Part shown: positions 42,820 to 52,111 of the stretch, piece after piece
How the letters are laid out: each line of letters opens with the position of its first letter
Position numbering within the stretch: position 1 is the first letter of the stretch
NCBI GenBank assembly: GCA_963759875.1
Contig: CAVXBB010000016.1
Span: 806,001-870,000 of the forward strand
DNA length: 64,000 nucleotides
DNA from: JAFAGX01 sp963759875
GTDB taxonomy: Bacteria; Acidobacteriota; Terriglobia; Terriglobales; Acidobacteriaceae
Reading direction: 5' to 3'
Notes under the pieces: model-generated
Told to the model about the DNA's origin: nothing
The model's database searches: none
The model's input: the letters and a program-made list of their open reading frames with translations, nothing else
Translations under genes and position numbers: made by a program

Positions 42820-44316
42820 CTACACGTAATCAAACAGCGTCATAAACCCAAAATCCATGTGCAGTTGCTGGTGACAATGAAACAGCGTCATTCCCGGATC
42901 ATTGGCCACAAAATCAAATGTGACTTCCTGGTATCCGCCCAGCATGACCACGTCTTTGATGACTCCTGCAGTCGGCTTTCCCATGATGCTGGTGAGTTCA
43001 AAAACATGCCGGTGCAAGTGGATAGGATGCAGATCGTCGCTCTCGTTGCGCATGTGAATTCGATAACGCCGGCCTTCGTGTAGGTGAAATGCCGGCGGGG
43101 CCATTGCGCTCGTCATGGGGTATGCCACACCATTGATCGTCCACCGATTGAACCCTCCCGCGGTGGCGTTGTTTTTGCTGAATGTCATTTCGAAAGTCTC
43201 GTCGGGAGCAGGTGCTGTGGCACCCGGCTTGCCGAACTTTGTGTAGTCCCATCGGAATTTCGGCGGCGCGATCCACTGCGCTTTGCCGGCGTGAGTTGCA
43301 TACTCCACCACGATACCCATGCCGTGGCGGCGATCGTCATCGTCGGTGTCGCCCATGATCCACACGCCAGGATGATTCATCTCGACGATTGCCGAAACCC
43401 GCTCTGCGGTGCCCAACCACAAAACCGGAACCGTGGCGGGATTCGGCACCGGGTTGCCATCAAGGGCAACCACATGGAAAGCGTGTCCCGGGAGGGCCAG
43501 GCTGCGAACTTCAGTGGCGCTGCCATTCAGGACATGAAACAAAACACGTTCTCCTTGCTTCACCTTGATCGGCTCGCCATGCCCGAGCATGCGGCCGTTG
43601 ATCGTAAACGATGAGTAGCCGACCTCGTAGCCTCTCGGCATACCCTTTGCGAGTGACGCATTCATTGCCGAGTCGCCCTTCTCCTCGAGCGCTTTCACCT
43701 TGGTTGCCGGAGACAATACGTCCTGCGGCATGTCGCCTCCGCGGCTGAAAGTCGGCTCAAATTCCTTCAGCACCAGAAAAACTTCACGATCGTAGTTGCC
43801 CGTTTCATTATTGGGCTCGATATAGACAGGCCCGGCTTGACCGCTGTACAGGCCGGCGGAAAGATCGGCGCCAGCGCGGTTATGCGTGTGGTAAAAGCGA
43901 AATCCCGAAGGCCGCGGAACGAACGAAATGCGGCGCTTTCCCCATGCCGGAATGTACGGCGTACCCTCCTCGGCCGCTCCGTCCACGTCCACCGGAACGA
44001 GTTGACCGTGCCAGTGCAACTGCTCGGGCGTATCAGTGTCGTTGTAAAGATCAACGGTGACTTGTTGGCCCTCTTTGAAACGGAGCAGCGGGCCCGGAAA
44101 CTGGCCGTTGTACGTCGTGGTGGAAATAATCTTCTTCGGTGCAATCTCGACAGGCGTGGCGGCGATTCTGATACTGTAAGCGGCTGGCCCTTGATCGGGA
44201 GAAGTGCTGTTACCTTGATCGGACGAAGCGTTCGTCTGAGCGATTGCGGATGGCACCAGCGCCGTACCCACCACCAGGCCGGCCGTTTTGAGGAAACTTC
44301 GTCGGGAAGCAGTCAC
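42820..44316 (-). CDS. Tat-exported multicopper oxidase
   Basis: 498 residues with twin-arginine signal ASRRSFLKTAGLVVG. Copper motifs: HWHGQ (about residue 100), FYHTHNRAG, HPIHLHRHVFE and FHCHQQLHMDFGF near the C-terminus. The axial residue ten positions after the cysteine is Phe, not Met, which is usual in high-potential laccases. Three cupredoxin domains are expected. Role may be metal or phenol oxidation in the periplasm. The permease gene at 44338-45066 is on the same strand directly upstream (22 bases apart), so they may be co-transcribed. Confidence 0.92.
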   Translation of the reverse strand: MTASRRSFLKTAGLVVGTALVPSAIAQTNASSDQGNSTSPDQGPAAYSIRIAATPVEIAPKKIISTTTYNGQFPGPLLRFKEGQQVTVDLYNDTDTPEQLHWHGQLVPVDVDGAAEEGTPYIPAWGKRRISFVPRPSGFRFYHTHNRAGADLSAGLYSGQAGPVYIEPNNETGNYDREVFLVLKEFEPTFSRGGDMPQDVLSPATKVKALEEKGDSAMNASLAKGMPRGYEVGYSSFTINGRMLGHGEPIKVKQGERVLFHVLNGSATEVRSLALPGHAFHVVALDGNPVPNPATVPVLWLGTAERVSAIVEMNHPGVWIMGDTDDDDRRHGMGIVVEYATHAGKAQWIAPPKFRWDYTKFGKPGATAPAPDETFEMTFSKNNATAGGFNRWTINGVAYPMTSAMAPPAFHLHEGRRYRIHMRNESDDLHPIHLHRHVFELTSIMGKPTAGVIKDVVMLGGYQEVTFDFVANDPGMTLFHCHQQLHMDFGFMTLFDYV

Positions 44317-44337
44317 AACCTTCTTACTCCTTGCGGA

Positions 44338-45066
44338 TCACACACTGGGATGCACTAACAAAGCGACTCCAAGCGCAAGAATGAGGATTGAAACGATTCG
44401 CCGAAAAACCGTTGTCGGTATTCTGGTCAGCACTCGCTGGCCCACGACTGTCCCAATGACAACGCCAATCGTACCCACAAGCAAGTATCTCCATACTTGT
44501 GCGATCTGCTGAGCCTCAGTGACAAAATAAACCGGCATACGTGCGGCATCGACAATCAGCGCTATGGCAGTGGCCGTTGCTACGAAGCTTTCTTTCTCAA
44601 TATCGAATCCAAGCAGCGCGGCCGAGCGAATTCCGCCCTGATTGCCCACCAGTCCTCCAAAAATACCTGACGCCGCACCCGCCAACCATGCCGTGCGGCG
44701 GCCAAAACGCATACGCGAGGCCACACCGCTGACGCCGGTCATTCCCGCAAAGACTAGCAAACCACCGAGCACGTAACTCAGCACCGTGCTGGAAAACCGG
44801 GTGTGGAGCAGAGCTCCTAAAAGCCCACCGGCCGCGCTCGTAATGCCGAAGCTCAGCAGCACTCGTTTGTTCACATGCTGGCGGATCAAAACAAATCGCA
44901 AGGCCGTTCCCACCACGTGAGGAATGGATACCGCAGCGACAGCGAGCTTGGTGCCCAGTTCGGCTGCCAGTGTCGGCGTCAAGATGCTGCCGATGCCGAA
45001 GCCTGCCACTGACGCAATGCCACCTCCAAGAATTGCGGCACCAAAAAATATCAGAGTGAAAATCAT
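44338..45066 (-). CDS. TauE/SafE-family sulfite/anion exporter
   Basis: 242 residues, seven or eight predicted helices, with the family features FGAAILGGGIASVAGFGIGS at the N-terminus and SGIFGGLVGNQGGIRSAALL in the middle, where the GxxGG repeats recur. Members export sulfite, sulfoacetate or related anions. It is followed by the multicopper oxidase gene. Confidence 0.87.
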   Translation of the reverse strand: MIFTLIFFGAAILGGGIASVAGFGIGSILTPTLAAELGTKLAVAAVSIPHVVGTALRFVLIRQHVNKRVLLSFGITSAAGGLLGALLHTRFSSTVLSYVLGGLLVFAGMTGVSGVASRMRFGRRTAWLAGAASGIFGGLVGNQGGIRSAALLGFDIEKESFVATATAIALIVDAARMPVYFVTEAQQIAQVWRYLLVGTIGVVIGTVVGQRVLTRIPTTVFRRIVSILILALGVALLVHPSV

Positions 45067-45137
45067 TGGGCCTCGAGAGTCTGCCGAAATAATTCGCGAG
45101 TTCTGCGATTAAGCGCTCTCGGCCTGCCGGGAGTCTG

Positions 45138-45707
45138 CTATAGCGCAGCAATGCGTTCCCAACCACCGGGGTAGCTAGTCACCAAGCCGAGATCGTCCAC
45201 CGTAATCTCAGCCGAAAATCCCGTATTGCTTTCGTAACGATAGGTGTCCTTCCCGGTTCGCGTGTAGCGTTGCGATAGCGGTTCCACAGATAAATCAGGA
45301 AATTTGACCCAAGCTGCGATCACTGACGCGCTGCTTCCGATCTGAAGATTAAGACGCCTGATCGGCAGGCTGTTCGTAGCCGGCGTCAACGCCAGATCGA
45401 CATCATCACAACCAGCCACCGTGGGCAATGCCTGACCCGAACTGCGCCACACCCCGCGGCTCTCCACGCTAAGGTCGAGCATCTTCGTATCACTTCCAAT
45501 TGTGCGCTCGACGTGGACTCGATGGGTCAGCCAGTTCTCATCGCAGTAGATTTCATAGCTCGCCAGCATGGGTCGATGATCTTTCAAGACGCCGATGACC
45601 GTGCCCTTTAGCAGCCAGCCTTCTGCTGTGTGCCAGAGGCTGCAGTAATCCCTGCCATCGAGCAGCAGGTTTTTCCAGACAACTACTCGCTTGAGATCGT
45701 CTGCCAT
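45138..45707 (-). CDS. Putative glycolipid-binding protein (DUF1089)
   Basis: 189 residues. The protein starts MADDLKRVVVWKNLLLDGRD, followed by YEIYCDENWLTHRV and the conserved core SVESRGVW and LPTVAGCDDVDLALTPATNS, then LPIRRLNL. This is the Glycolipid_bind/DUF1089 pattern. Precise role unknown. The inner start at 45707 is chosen because the upstream part lacks conservation. Confidence 0.85.
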   Translation of the reverse strand: MADDLKRVVVWKNLLLDGRDYCSLWHTAEGWLLKGTVIGVLKDHRPMLASYEIYCDENWLTHRVHVERTIGSDTKMLDLSVESRGVWRSSGQALPTVAGCDDVDLALTPATNSLPIRRLNLQIGSSASVIAAWVKFPDLSVEPLSQRYTRTGKDTYRYESNTGFSAEITVDDLGLVTSYPGGWERIAAL

Positions 45708-45990
45708 TGTGCATTCACCGTGGCTGCCAAATTGTACAATCACTTCGCTGCATGGATGCCAGCGACCTCTATGCTCACCTAAGCCCCGGACCGCACAGGC
45801 GATTCGGGATCGCAAGGCATCCTGGCGCAATATCTGCTTTTGGCCCGGCGTGAATCGCGGCAGGCGTCAGCCGAAAGTAAATTCACGCCGGTTGGCTTTG
45901 TTCTATCCATCAGAAACTCGGGACAAGTTTGGCCAAAATGTGCCCGCCGGTCTGATTGGCTCTATCACCGTCTGGTGTGAACAAACTCAC

Positions 45991-46018
45991 TTGACAGCCC
46001 GGGGACTCTGGTTAATAT
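45991..46018 (+). promoter_or_regulatory. Sigma-70-type promoter of the DUF3857 gene pair
   Basis: TTGACA (45991-45996) and TAATAT (46013-46018) separated by 16 bases, about 50 bases upstream of the ATG at 46069. Both boxes are close to consensus. Confidence 0.6.
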
Positions 46019-46068
46019 TTTGCAAACAGTTCTTGAGGGGAGAACTGCATCGCGTTGGGAGGTGAGCT

Positions 46069-48153
46069 ATGGCTCACATCGCGTGCTGTGTCCCTCGTCT
46101 GGCTCGCCGCAGTCGACGCCAGCCAAATCCCGACCTATCTCCTGGAAAGCCCAAGCCGCAGGTTTGTTGCCGTGGTCGTTCGATAGTTGCTCTTTCGCTA
46201 GTGCTGATTGCCGCCTCGGCAGCCACTGCGAATGTCGGATTCCAGCCGGTTTCTCCCGATGAACTGCGCATGACCAGTGAACCACTCGCTCCTGGAGCGC
46301 CCGCCGTGATTTTGTACCGGCTAGTCGATCGCGATGACAACGGATACACCTCCCATGAAGATTGGTACTACCGCATCAAGATTCTTACCGAAGAAGGGCG
46401 GAGTCGCGCCGATATTGAAATACCCTTCGTGAAGCAAACCCAGGAGGTTGTAGGCATCAAGGCCCGAACCATCAAGCCCGATGGTTCAATCGTAACCTTC
46501 GACGGCAAAATATTTGAAAAACAGTTGGTGAAAACTCGATATCAGGGCAGAGGAGTCAAGTATCTGGCAAAAACTTTCACTCTGCCGGACGTCGAAGTCG
46601 GCAGCATCCTTGAATACTTCTACACCGTCGACTTTGTCGAGCACTTCCTTTTCGATTCCCATTGGCTGCTGAGCGAAGATCTGTTCACCAAAAGCGCCCG
46701 ATTTTCCTTGCGTCCCTACAAAGGCAACGACTCGCAAACTTTTGTGCTGCGCTGGAATTGGCAGCGGCTGCCTGCGGGAACCGACCCGCCGCATACCGGT
46801 TCGGATGGTGTCATTCGCATGGAGTCCAGCAACATACCAGCATTCCAGGAGGAAGATTTTATGCCTCCGCCGGAGGAATTGAAGTCGCGTGTCGACTTTT
46901 TTTGGGAAGAAGCTCTCAAGGATAAAGATGCAGCCAGTTACTGGAAGAGAATTGGCAAGCAACGCGAAGGTCAAATGGAAAGTTTTGTCAGGGCGCGAGC
47001 CACTATCGACCAAGCCGTGGGTCAGATCGTCTCCCCAAACGATACTCCAGAAGCCAAGCTGCGCAAGATTTATGCGCGGGTACAACATCTTCGCAATACA
47101 TCGTTCGAGGTGGAAAAAACCGAACAGGAGCAAAAGCGCGCCAAGGAGAAGATTGTTGAGAGCGTAAATGCCGATGACATTTGGAAACGCGGCTACGGTA
47201 ACGGTACGGAACTGACCTGGCTATTTCTGGCCCTGGTAAGAGCCGCAGGTATCGACGCCACTGGCTGCTGGGTGGCAAGTCGCGACCAATATTTCTTTTC
47301 GCCGAATACCATGCAGAGCAATAAGTTGAATTCCAATGTCGTTCTCGTCAACTTGAACGGCAAGGATTTGTATTTAAATCCTGGAGTACCTTTCACCACT
47401 TTTGGCTTGCTGCCATGGCCTGAGACCGGTGCACCGGGCTTGAGATTAGGCAAAGACGGCGGCACATGGATTCAGACTCCTTCCCCTGATGCTTCGGAGT
47501 CGCGAATACACCGCTTGGCAAAACTGAAGCTCACCACTACGGGTGATTTGGAAGGCAAGCTTACTCTTACTTATACCGGGTTAGAGGCACAGTATCGTCG
47601 GACCGAGGAGCGGCACGCGGACGATGTTGAACGCAAGAAGTATCTAGAAGATGCGGTCACATCAGAAATCGTCTATGGCGCCGAGGTCAATCTCACCAAC
47701 CATCCAGATTGGAATAATCCCGAGGCTCCCTTGGTCGCGGAATTCGATCTTAAGATTCCGGGATGGGCTTCCAACGCCGGCACGCGTATCGCAGTTCCTG
47801 CTGCGGTGTTTACGGTCGCTGAAAAGCGCGTGTTTCAGCACACCAGTCGGGTTAATCCCATCTATTTCGAGTTCCCCCACGAAAAATATGATGAAATCAC
47901 GATTGCTCTTCCATCTGGCTGGCAGGTAAGCAGCCTGCCCCCAATGAAAGATGAAGATGGTCATGTTATCCGCTACGTGCTGAAACTCGCGAACAACCAG
48001 CAGACATTGCAGCTGACCAGGCAGTTAACTATTAATCTCGGAATGCTCGACGTAAAGTACTACCCGGCATTACGAGCTTTCTTTCAGGCCGTCAGGACGG
48101 GCGATGACGAGCAAATCGTGCTTCAGTCCGGGGGAATGCATGCCGGCAATTAA
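46069..48153 (+). CDS. DUF3857 transglutaminase-like protein without catalytic residues
   Basis: 694 residues with a signal/anchor (IVALSLVLIAASAATANVGF), an N-terminal DUF3857 domain (YYRIKILTEEGRSRADIEIP) and a transglutaminase-like core. The usual catalytic Cys in GDCKDK is replaced in RGYGNGTELTWLF (about residue 376). The His segment has become NSNVVLVNL and the Asp segment LYLNPGV. All three triad positions are therefore changed, so the protein is probably a non-enzymatic partner or binding protein. GGAGGTGA precedes the ATG. The next gene starts 14 bases before this one stops. Confidence 0.85.
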   Translation: MAHIACCVPRLARRSRRQPNPDLSPGKPKPQVCCRGRSIVALSLVLIAASAATANVGFQPVSPDELRMTSEPLAPGAPAVILYRLVDRDDNGYTSHEDWYYRIKILTEEGRSRADIEIPFVKQTQEVVGIKARTIKPDGSIVTFDGKIFEKQLVKTRYQGRGVKYLAKTFTLPDVEVGSILEYFYTVDFVEHFLFDSHWLLSEDLFTKSARFSLRPYKGNDSQTFVLRWNWQRLPAGTDPPHTGSDGVIRMESSNIPAFQEEDFMPPPEELKSRVDFFWEEALKDKDAASYWKRIGKQREGQMESFVRARATIDQAVGQIVSPNDTPEAKLRKIYARVQHLRNTSFEVEKTEQEQKRAKEKIVESVNADDIWKRGYGNGTELTWLFLALVRAAGIDATGCWVASRDQYFFSPNTMQSNKLNSNVVLVNLNGKDLYLNPGVPFTTFGLLPWPETGAPGLRLGKDGGTWIQTPSPDASESRIHRLAKLKLTTTGDLEGKLTLTYTGLEAQYRRTEERHADDVERKKYLEDAVTSEIVYGAEVNLTNHPDWNNPEAPLVAEFDLKIPGWASNAGTRIAVPAAVFTVAEKRVFQHTSRVNPIYFEFPHEKYDEITIALPSGWQVSSLPPMKDEDGHVIRYVLKLANNQQTLQLTRQLTINLGMLDVKYYPALRAFFQAVRTGDDEQIVLQSGGMHAGN

Positions 48154-50155
48154 GAGAGCTAAATGTGCCGCAAAGCTGCTGGTTCTGCTTTCATTTGTTC
48201 AATGCGTGTTCTTGGTTGGCCAGAGCCTGGCCTCTAATGTAGAAGCGCCCCAGTGGATGCATGCTCTCACCAATACCCAACTGCCCACTTACGACGAGAA
48301 GACCGAAGCCGTGTTGCTATACTCCGAGACCAACGTCACCGTACTGTCGGCGGACAAAATTCGCACTCACATCCGCGCGGTTTACAAGATTCTGCGGCCC
48401 GATGGCCGGCAACGTGGAACCCTGCAAATCTATTTTGGCTCAGCGAAAAAAGTTCTCGCTGTTCAGGGGTGGTGCATTCCGGCAAACGGCAAAGACTACG
48501 AGGTGACGGGAAAGGACGCAACCGACTTCGCCCCTCCTGCTGAAGGTGGCTACCTGCTGCAGGATATTAAGGCCAAAGTTCTGCACATTCCTGCCTCCGA
48601 TCCAGGCAACATCATCGGCTACGAATATGACCTGGAACAACAGCCTTTCTGGTTGCAGGACGCTTGGGAGTTTCAGGGAGTGGATCCGGTCCTCGAGAGC
48701 CACTATTCATTGCAGATTCCTCCAGGATGGGTTTTCCGGACGTCATGGATTTCTCATCCAGAAGTAAAACCGGAAGAAAACGGCAACACATTGCGATGGA
48801 CGGTCAACAACATCTCGGGAATAAGGCCTGAGGAGAGAATGCCGCCGTGGCAAGCTCTGGCCGGTCGCATGATCGTTTCCTTCTTTCCTTCTGGGAGCAA
48901 CTCACAGAAATCTGCATTCGAGACTTGGCAGGCAATCGGAAATTGGTTCGGCGCGCTTGTTGCCCCGCAGATGAATGCTTCCCAGGCGATTAAGATCCAA
49001 ACAAGCAGCTTGGCCGCAAATGGCAGCTTGCTGCAAAAGATGCAAGCCCTGGCCGCCTTTGTACAGCATGAAATTCGTTATGTCGCCATCGAACTCGGAA
49101 TCGGAGGATGGCAGCCGCACCCTGCGCCCGAGGTTTTTTCACATCGCTACGGCGACTGCAAGGACAAAGCGACATTACTGCGCACCATGTTGCTCCAAAT
49201 TGGCGTTGACTCCTATCACGTTGTAATCAACACCGAGCGCGGTGCCGTCGGCCGCGATACCCCTCCTCACAGCGCATTCAATCACGTGATTCTTGCGATC
49301 AGATTACCGGATGAATTGAAAGATCCGTCTCTCTTGGCTGTGTTCCAACATCCCGTGCTCGGACGGCTGCTTTTTTTCGATCCCACTGACGAAGTCACAC
49401 CTTTCGGGCAAATTCGTGGGCAGTTGCAGTCTAACTACGGATTGTTGGTAACGCCGAATGGCGGCGAACTGGTGCAACTGCCTCAGCAGTCGTCCACCAC
49501 GAACAGTATTCGCAGGATCGGCAAACTCACACTCGATCCGAATGGAACTCTGAAAGGCGAGATTCAAGAAACACGTCTCGGCGACCAAGCTTGGAAGGAA
49601 CGCTGGCGTTTGCGAACCGTCACCAGGAGCACGGATAAAATCAAACCCATCGAAACTTTGTTGGGAGCATCACTTTCAAATTTCCAGATTCTTAATGCCA
49701 GCATTGTGAACCAAGATCAGACGGACCAACCGTTCGGCTTCAATTACGGCTTCCAGTCCAGCAATTACGGCAAGCTTGCGGGGGATCTGCTACTTGTACG
49801 GCCGCGTGTTTTGGGACATGACTCTTCCGGGATTTTGGAGACCAGGGAACCCCGTAAGTTTCCCGTCGAGTTCCCTGCTCCTCTCCGCAATGTAGACACA
49901 TTCGATATCGCGCTGCCGCCAGGTTATCAGGTAGACGAGTTACCGCCGCCAATGGACGTGGAGTACAGTTTTGCCAGCTATCACAGCAAGACGGAAGCAA
50001 CGGATAGCGGCCTGCACTACACTCGCAGCCTTGAAATCAAGGATCTCAGCGTGGAACTAAATCAGATGGATGACTTGAAAAAATTCTACCGGATCATCGC
50101 AACCGATGAGAACAATGTTGCCGTGCTGAAACCAGTAGCCACGCACAAACAGTAG
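48140..50155 (+). CDS. DUF3857 transglutaminase-like protein, catalytic triad present
   Basis: 671 residues from the ATG at 48140, with signal LLVLLSFVQCVFLVGQSLAS. The DUF3857 domain is followed by a transglutaminase core with Cys in HRYGDCKDKATLLRTML (about residue 338), His in SAFNHVILAI and Asp in LLFFDPTDEV. A C-terminal DUF2569/beta domain follows. Such proteins are periplasmic and may crosslink or cleave peptides. The gene overlaps its inactive twin by 14 bases, and its 3' end overlaps the minus-strand gene at 50094-50552. Confidence 0.88.
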   Translation: MPAIKRAKCAAKLLVLLSFVQCVFLVGQSLASNVEAPQWMHALTNTQLPTYDEKTEAVLLYSETNVTVLSADKIRTHIRAVYKILRPDGRQRGTLQIYFGSAKKVLAVQGWCIPANGKDYEVTGKDATDFAPPAEGGYLLQDIKAKVLHIPASDPGNIIGYEYDLEQQPFWLQDAWEFQGVDPVLESHYSLQIPPGWVFRTSWISHPEVKPEENGNTLRWTVNNISGIRPEERMPPWQALAGRMIVSFFPSGSNSQKSAFETWQAIGNWFGALVAPQMNASQAIKIQTSSLAANGSLLQKMQALAAFVQHEIRYVAIELGIGGWQPHPAPEVFSHRYGDCKDKATLLRTMLLQIGVDSYHVVINTERGAVGRDTPPHSAFNHVILAIRLPDELKDPSLLAVFQHPVLGRLLFFDPTDEVTPFGQIRGQLQSNYGLLVTPNGGELVQLPQQSSTTNSIRRIGKLTLDPNGTLKGEIQETRLGDQAWKERWRLRTVTRSTDKIKPIETLLGASLSNFQILNASIVNQDQTDQPFGFNYGFQSSNYGKLAGDLLLVRPRVLGHDSSGILETREPRKFPVEFPAPLRNVDTFDIALPPGYQVDELPPPMDVEYSFASYHSKTEATDSGLHYTRSLEIKDLSVELNQMDDLKKFYRIIATDENNVAVLKPVATHKQ

Positions 50156-50552
50156 AAGCAGCTTGAATTTGTTCCCCAGTCGATTTGGTCCGCCGAATTC
50201 CTGATTCGCAACTGCGCCGCTGAATACGGTCCATGGCGTCGAAAAGCGATTGTGGTGGATCGGTGGCCAGCACCGTGGCGTCGGGCCTAAGCGTGCTGTC
50301 ATGCCAGGAGTTTTCGGTGATAGCAATCAACGGGCATTCCGGACAGACCTGTTCTACGTACTCCATAAGCTCCTTGGCCGTCTGATCGCTTAGCGAATAG
50401 CTCATGATCACAACCCCGAAGCCACCTGCGCGAATGGCTGCAATGGCCGCCTGCTTGCTTTCAGGAAAGATAACGTCGATTCCGTGCGATTTCAGAAACT
50501 CGGCTCGGTAATGCCCCGTCTCCAGATGGCAACCTAGCATCAGCACCGTCAT
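50094..50552 (-). CDS. Degenerate receiver-like protein
   Basis: 152 residues. The first 110 resemble a receiver domain (MTVLMLGCHLETGHYRAEFL, VVIMSYSLSDQTAKEL, CPLIAITEN) but the acidic pair and the phospho-acceptor are replaced (LGCH and MSYSLSD). It may bind a partner without phosphorylation. Its 3' end overlaps the transglutaminase gene on the other strand by about 60 bases. Confidence 0.6.
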   Translation of the reverse strand: MTVLMLGCHLETGHYRAEFLKSHGIDVIFPESKQAAIAAIRAGGFGVVIMSYSLSDQTAKELMEYVEQVCPECPLIAITENSWHDSTLRPDATVLATDPPQSLFDAMDRIQRRSCESGIRRTKSTGEQIQAASTVCAWLLVSARQHCSHRLR

Positions 50553-50603
50553 AACAGATCCTCATTGGGGGGTCGCCTCTCGGCAGGTAGTGAGAAGCGC
50601 CAT

Positions 50604-50894
50604 TCACACGAAGCGCTGCGGGGCACAAGACTCACGCTGCAACGCTGCATCATTCGGGATCGAGGACTGATCCTCATTGCACGCGCGAACCAGTGAGTGA
50701 AGCCCCATTCTGCGACGAAGCCAGAACGCGAGAGTTCTATTGGACATAACTTCACGGGCGAGTTGCTCTGGGGTAAGGCGATGCCACGAATCGTCTTCGG
50801 CCTGATGAATCTCCACGGACTCGTTAGTGATCCGATAGTCGACAACCGGCGAGTTATCGCCTGGCTCGATACGAAGCTGTTTGCACGCCAGCAT
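50604..50894 (-). CDS. Small hypothetical protein
   Basis: 96 residues: MLACKQLRIEPGDNSPVVDY, RLTPEQLAREVMSNRTLAF and WLRRRMGLHSLVRAC. The compact conserved-looking middle resembles small regulators of unknown role. Same strand as the receiver-like gene, 51 bases apart. Confidence 0.5.
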   Translation of the reverse strand: MLACKQLRIEPGDNSPVVDYRITNESVEIHQAEDDSWHRLTPEQLAREVMSNRTLAFWLRRRMGLHSLVRACNEDQSSIPNDAALQRESCAPQRFV

Positions 50895-50966
50895 AAATAA
50901 GTTTCAACTGACGAAATCATGCGCCAAAACCGTTCCATGTTCGATCCGATACAATCTGTAACCTTT

Positions 50967-51099
50967 CGTGCCAGATGCTGTAACGGCACCTCGGAACCCT
51001 AGGGGTGCATACATTCCCTACGGGGGTGACTCGCGCCTACCCTAAGGGCCCGAAAAGTGCCGTTCGGTAACCGTTACTTCCTTCCATAGGTCTGGCACG
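50967..51099. promoter_or_regulatory. Divergent control region with inverted boxes
   Basis: CGTGCCAGA at 50967-50975 faces TCTGGCACG at 51091-51099, and inside these TAACGGCAC (50981-50989) faces GTGCCGTT (51057-51064) and CCGTTAC (51071-51077). The region separates the minus-strand small gene from the plus-strand GH16 gene. Mirror-image boxes suggest binding of one regulator to both promoters. TGGCAC resembles a sigma-54 -24 box, but no GC falls at the right distance. Confidence 0.4.
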
Positions 51100-51303
51100 A
51101 TTGGGCTATTCACAGCCGTAGCTGGAATGCGTACATTGTCTTTGAGCAGTTTTCGGGGGAGGGCTGTTCAACCTAACGTCCCGGCTCTTTTGAGTCTGGG
51201 GCGTTTTGTTTTGCGCTTCACCTGGCATTCGCGACCACACGACTTCAAGTTGAAAACGCGCTCGGAACCAGCGTTCATTTGCTTTGCAGTCACACAAATT
51301 TGC

Positions 51304-52080
51304 ATGAAGACTCTGATTGTCATAACCCTGTTGCTCTGCCCATCTGCTTTCACCCAGACTTTCTCTGACACTTTCAGTGCCGGCAAGCTCGATACTGGTA
51401 AGTGGACGGTTGCGGCCTACAAATCACCCGATTCGAAGCAGGGTCTCAATTCCGGAGTCTACGTTGCAAAAAATCTTGATTTCTCCCAAGGCATGCTTTG
51501 TATCAAGGTCACTCAACAGAAAGGGGGGCCAGATCAGATCCGGTCTTATGGCGCAGCGATTATCTCCAAAGAGAGATTCGGCTTCGGCACCTATGAGTTT
51601 GTGATGCGGATGTCGTCGACTTCTGCAACGCCGGATGGCTCAGGCAGCGCGAAATCTGGAGCAATTTCGTCCGGGTTCGTTTTCTACAACAATTCAGAAA
51701 GCGAAATCGACCTTGAATTCCTGGGCGACCAAAACGCCATCTGGGTCAGCACTTGGCAAAATGCTAGTCCCAAGAACGCTCCCTCAGGTGACAGCAGGCA
51801 AACCGACAGGATCCTTAACGACTCTCTGGCGGCAGGATTTCACAAATACAAGTTGGTCTGGACCCCCGCCAGCGTGAAGACCTACATTGACGGCACGCTG
51901 GTCGCTTCACACAACGAACACATTCCGCAGGCTCCAGCGTACATTATTCTTCAGCATCGGGGCACCAACAGCAAGGAATGGGGCGGCACCGCAACTCTCG
52001 GCGTGACCCGCTATACGTACGTTAAAAGCGTGAAGTTCACTCCGCTGGACGCTCAATCGCTAACGGCAGCTATTCAATAA
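51304..52080 (+). CDS. Glycoside hydrolase family 16 protein
   Basis: 258 residues with a signal peptide (MKTLIVITLLLCPSAFTQT) and the catalytic box EIDLEFLG (about residue 137), the ExDxxE signature of GH16. Flanking conserved segments are FGFGTYEFVMRM and FHKYKLVWTPASVKTYIDG. Members cut beta-1,3- or beta-1,3-1,4-glucans and related polysaccharides outside the cell. The start at the signal peptide is preferred over the longer frame from 51127. Confidence 0.9.
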   Translation: MKTLIVITLLLCPSAFTQTFSDTFSAGKLDTGKWTVAAYKSPDSKQGLNSGVYVAKNLDFSQGMLCIKVTQQKGGPDQIRSYGAAIISKERFGFGTYEFVMRMSSTSATPDGSGSAKSGAISSGFVFYNNSESEIDLEFLGDQNAIWVSTWQNASPKNAPSGDSRQTDRILNDSLAAGFHKYKLVWTPASVKTYIDGTLVASHNEHIPQAPAYIILQHRGTNSKEWGGTATLGVTRYTYVKSVKFTPLDAQSLTAAIQ

Positions 52081-52111
52081 ACGCGGGCAGGCGTAATTTG
52101 CTCTAAGCGGC

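Noticed and set aside
51092..51107. Sigma-54 promoter TGGCACGATTGGGC
   Set aside because: The -24 box fits but the GC of the -12 box is one base off the required spacing.
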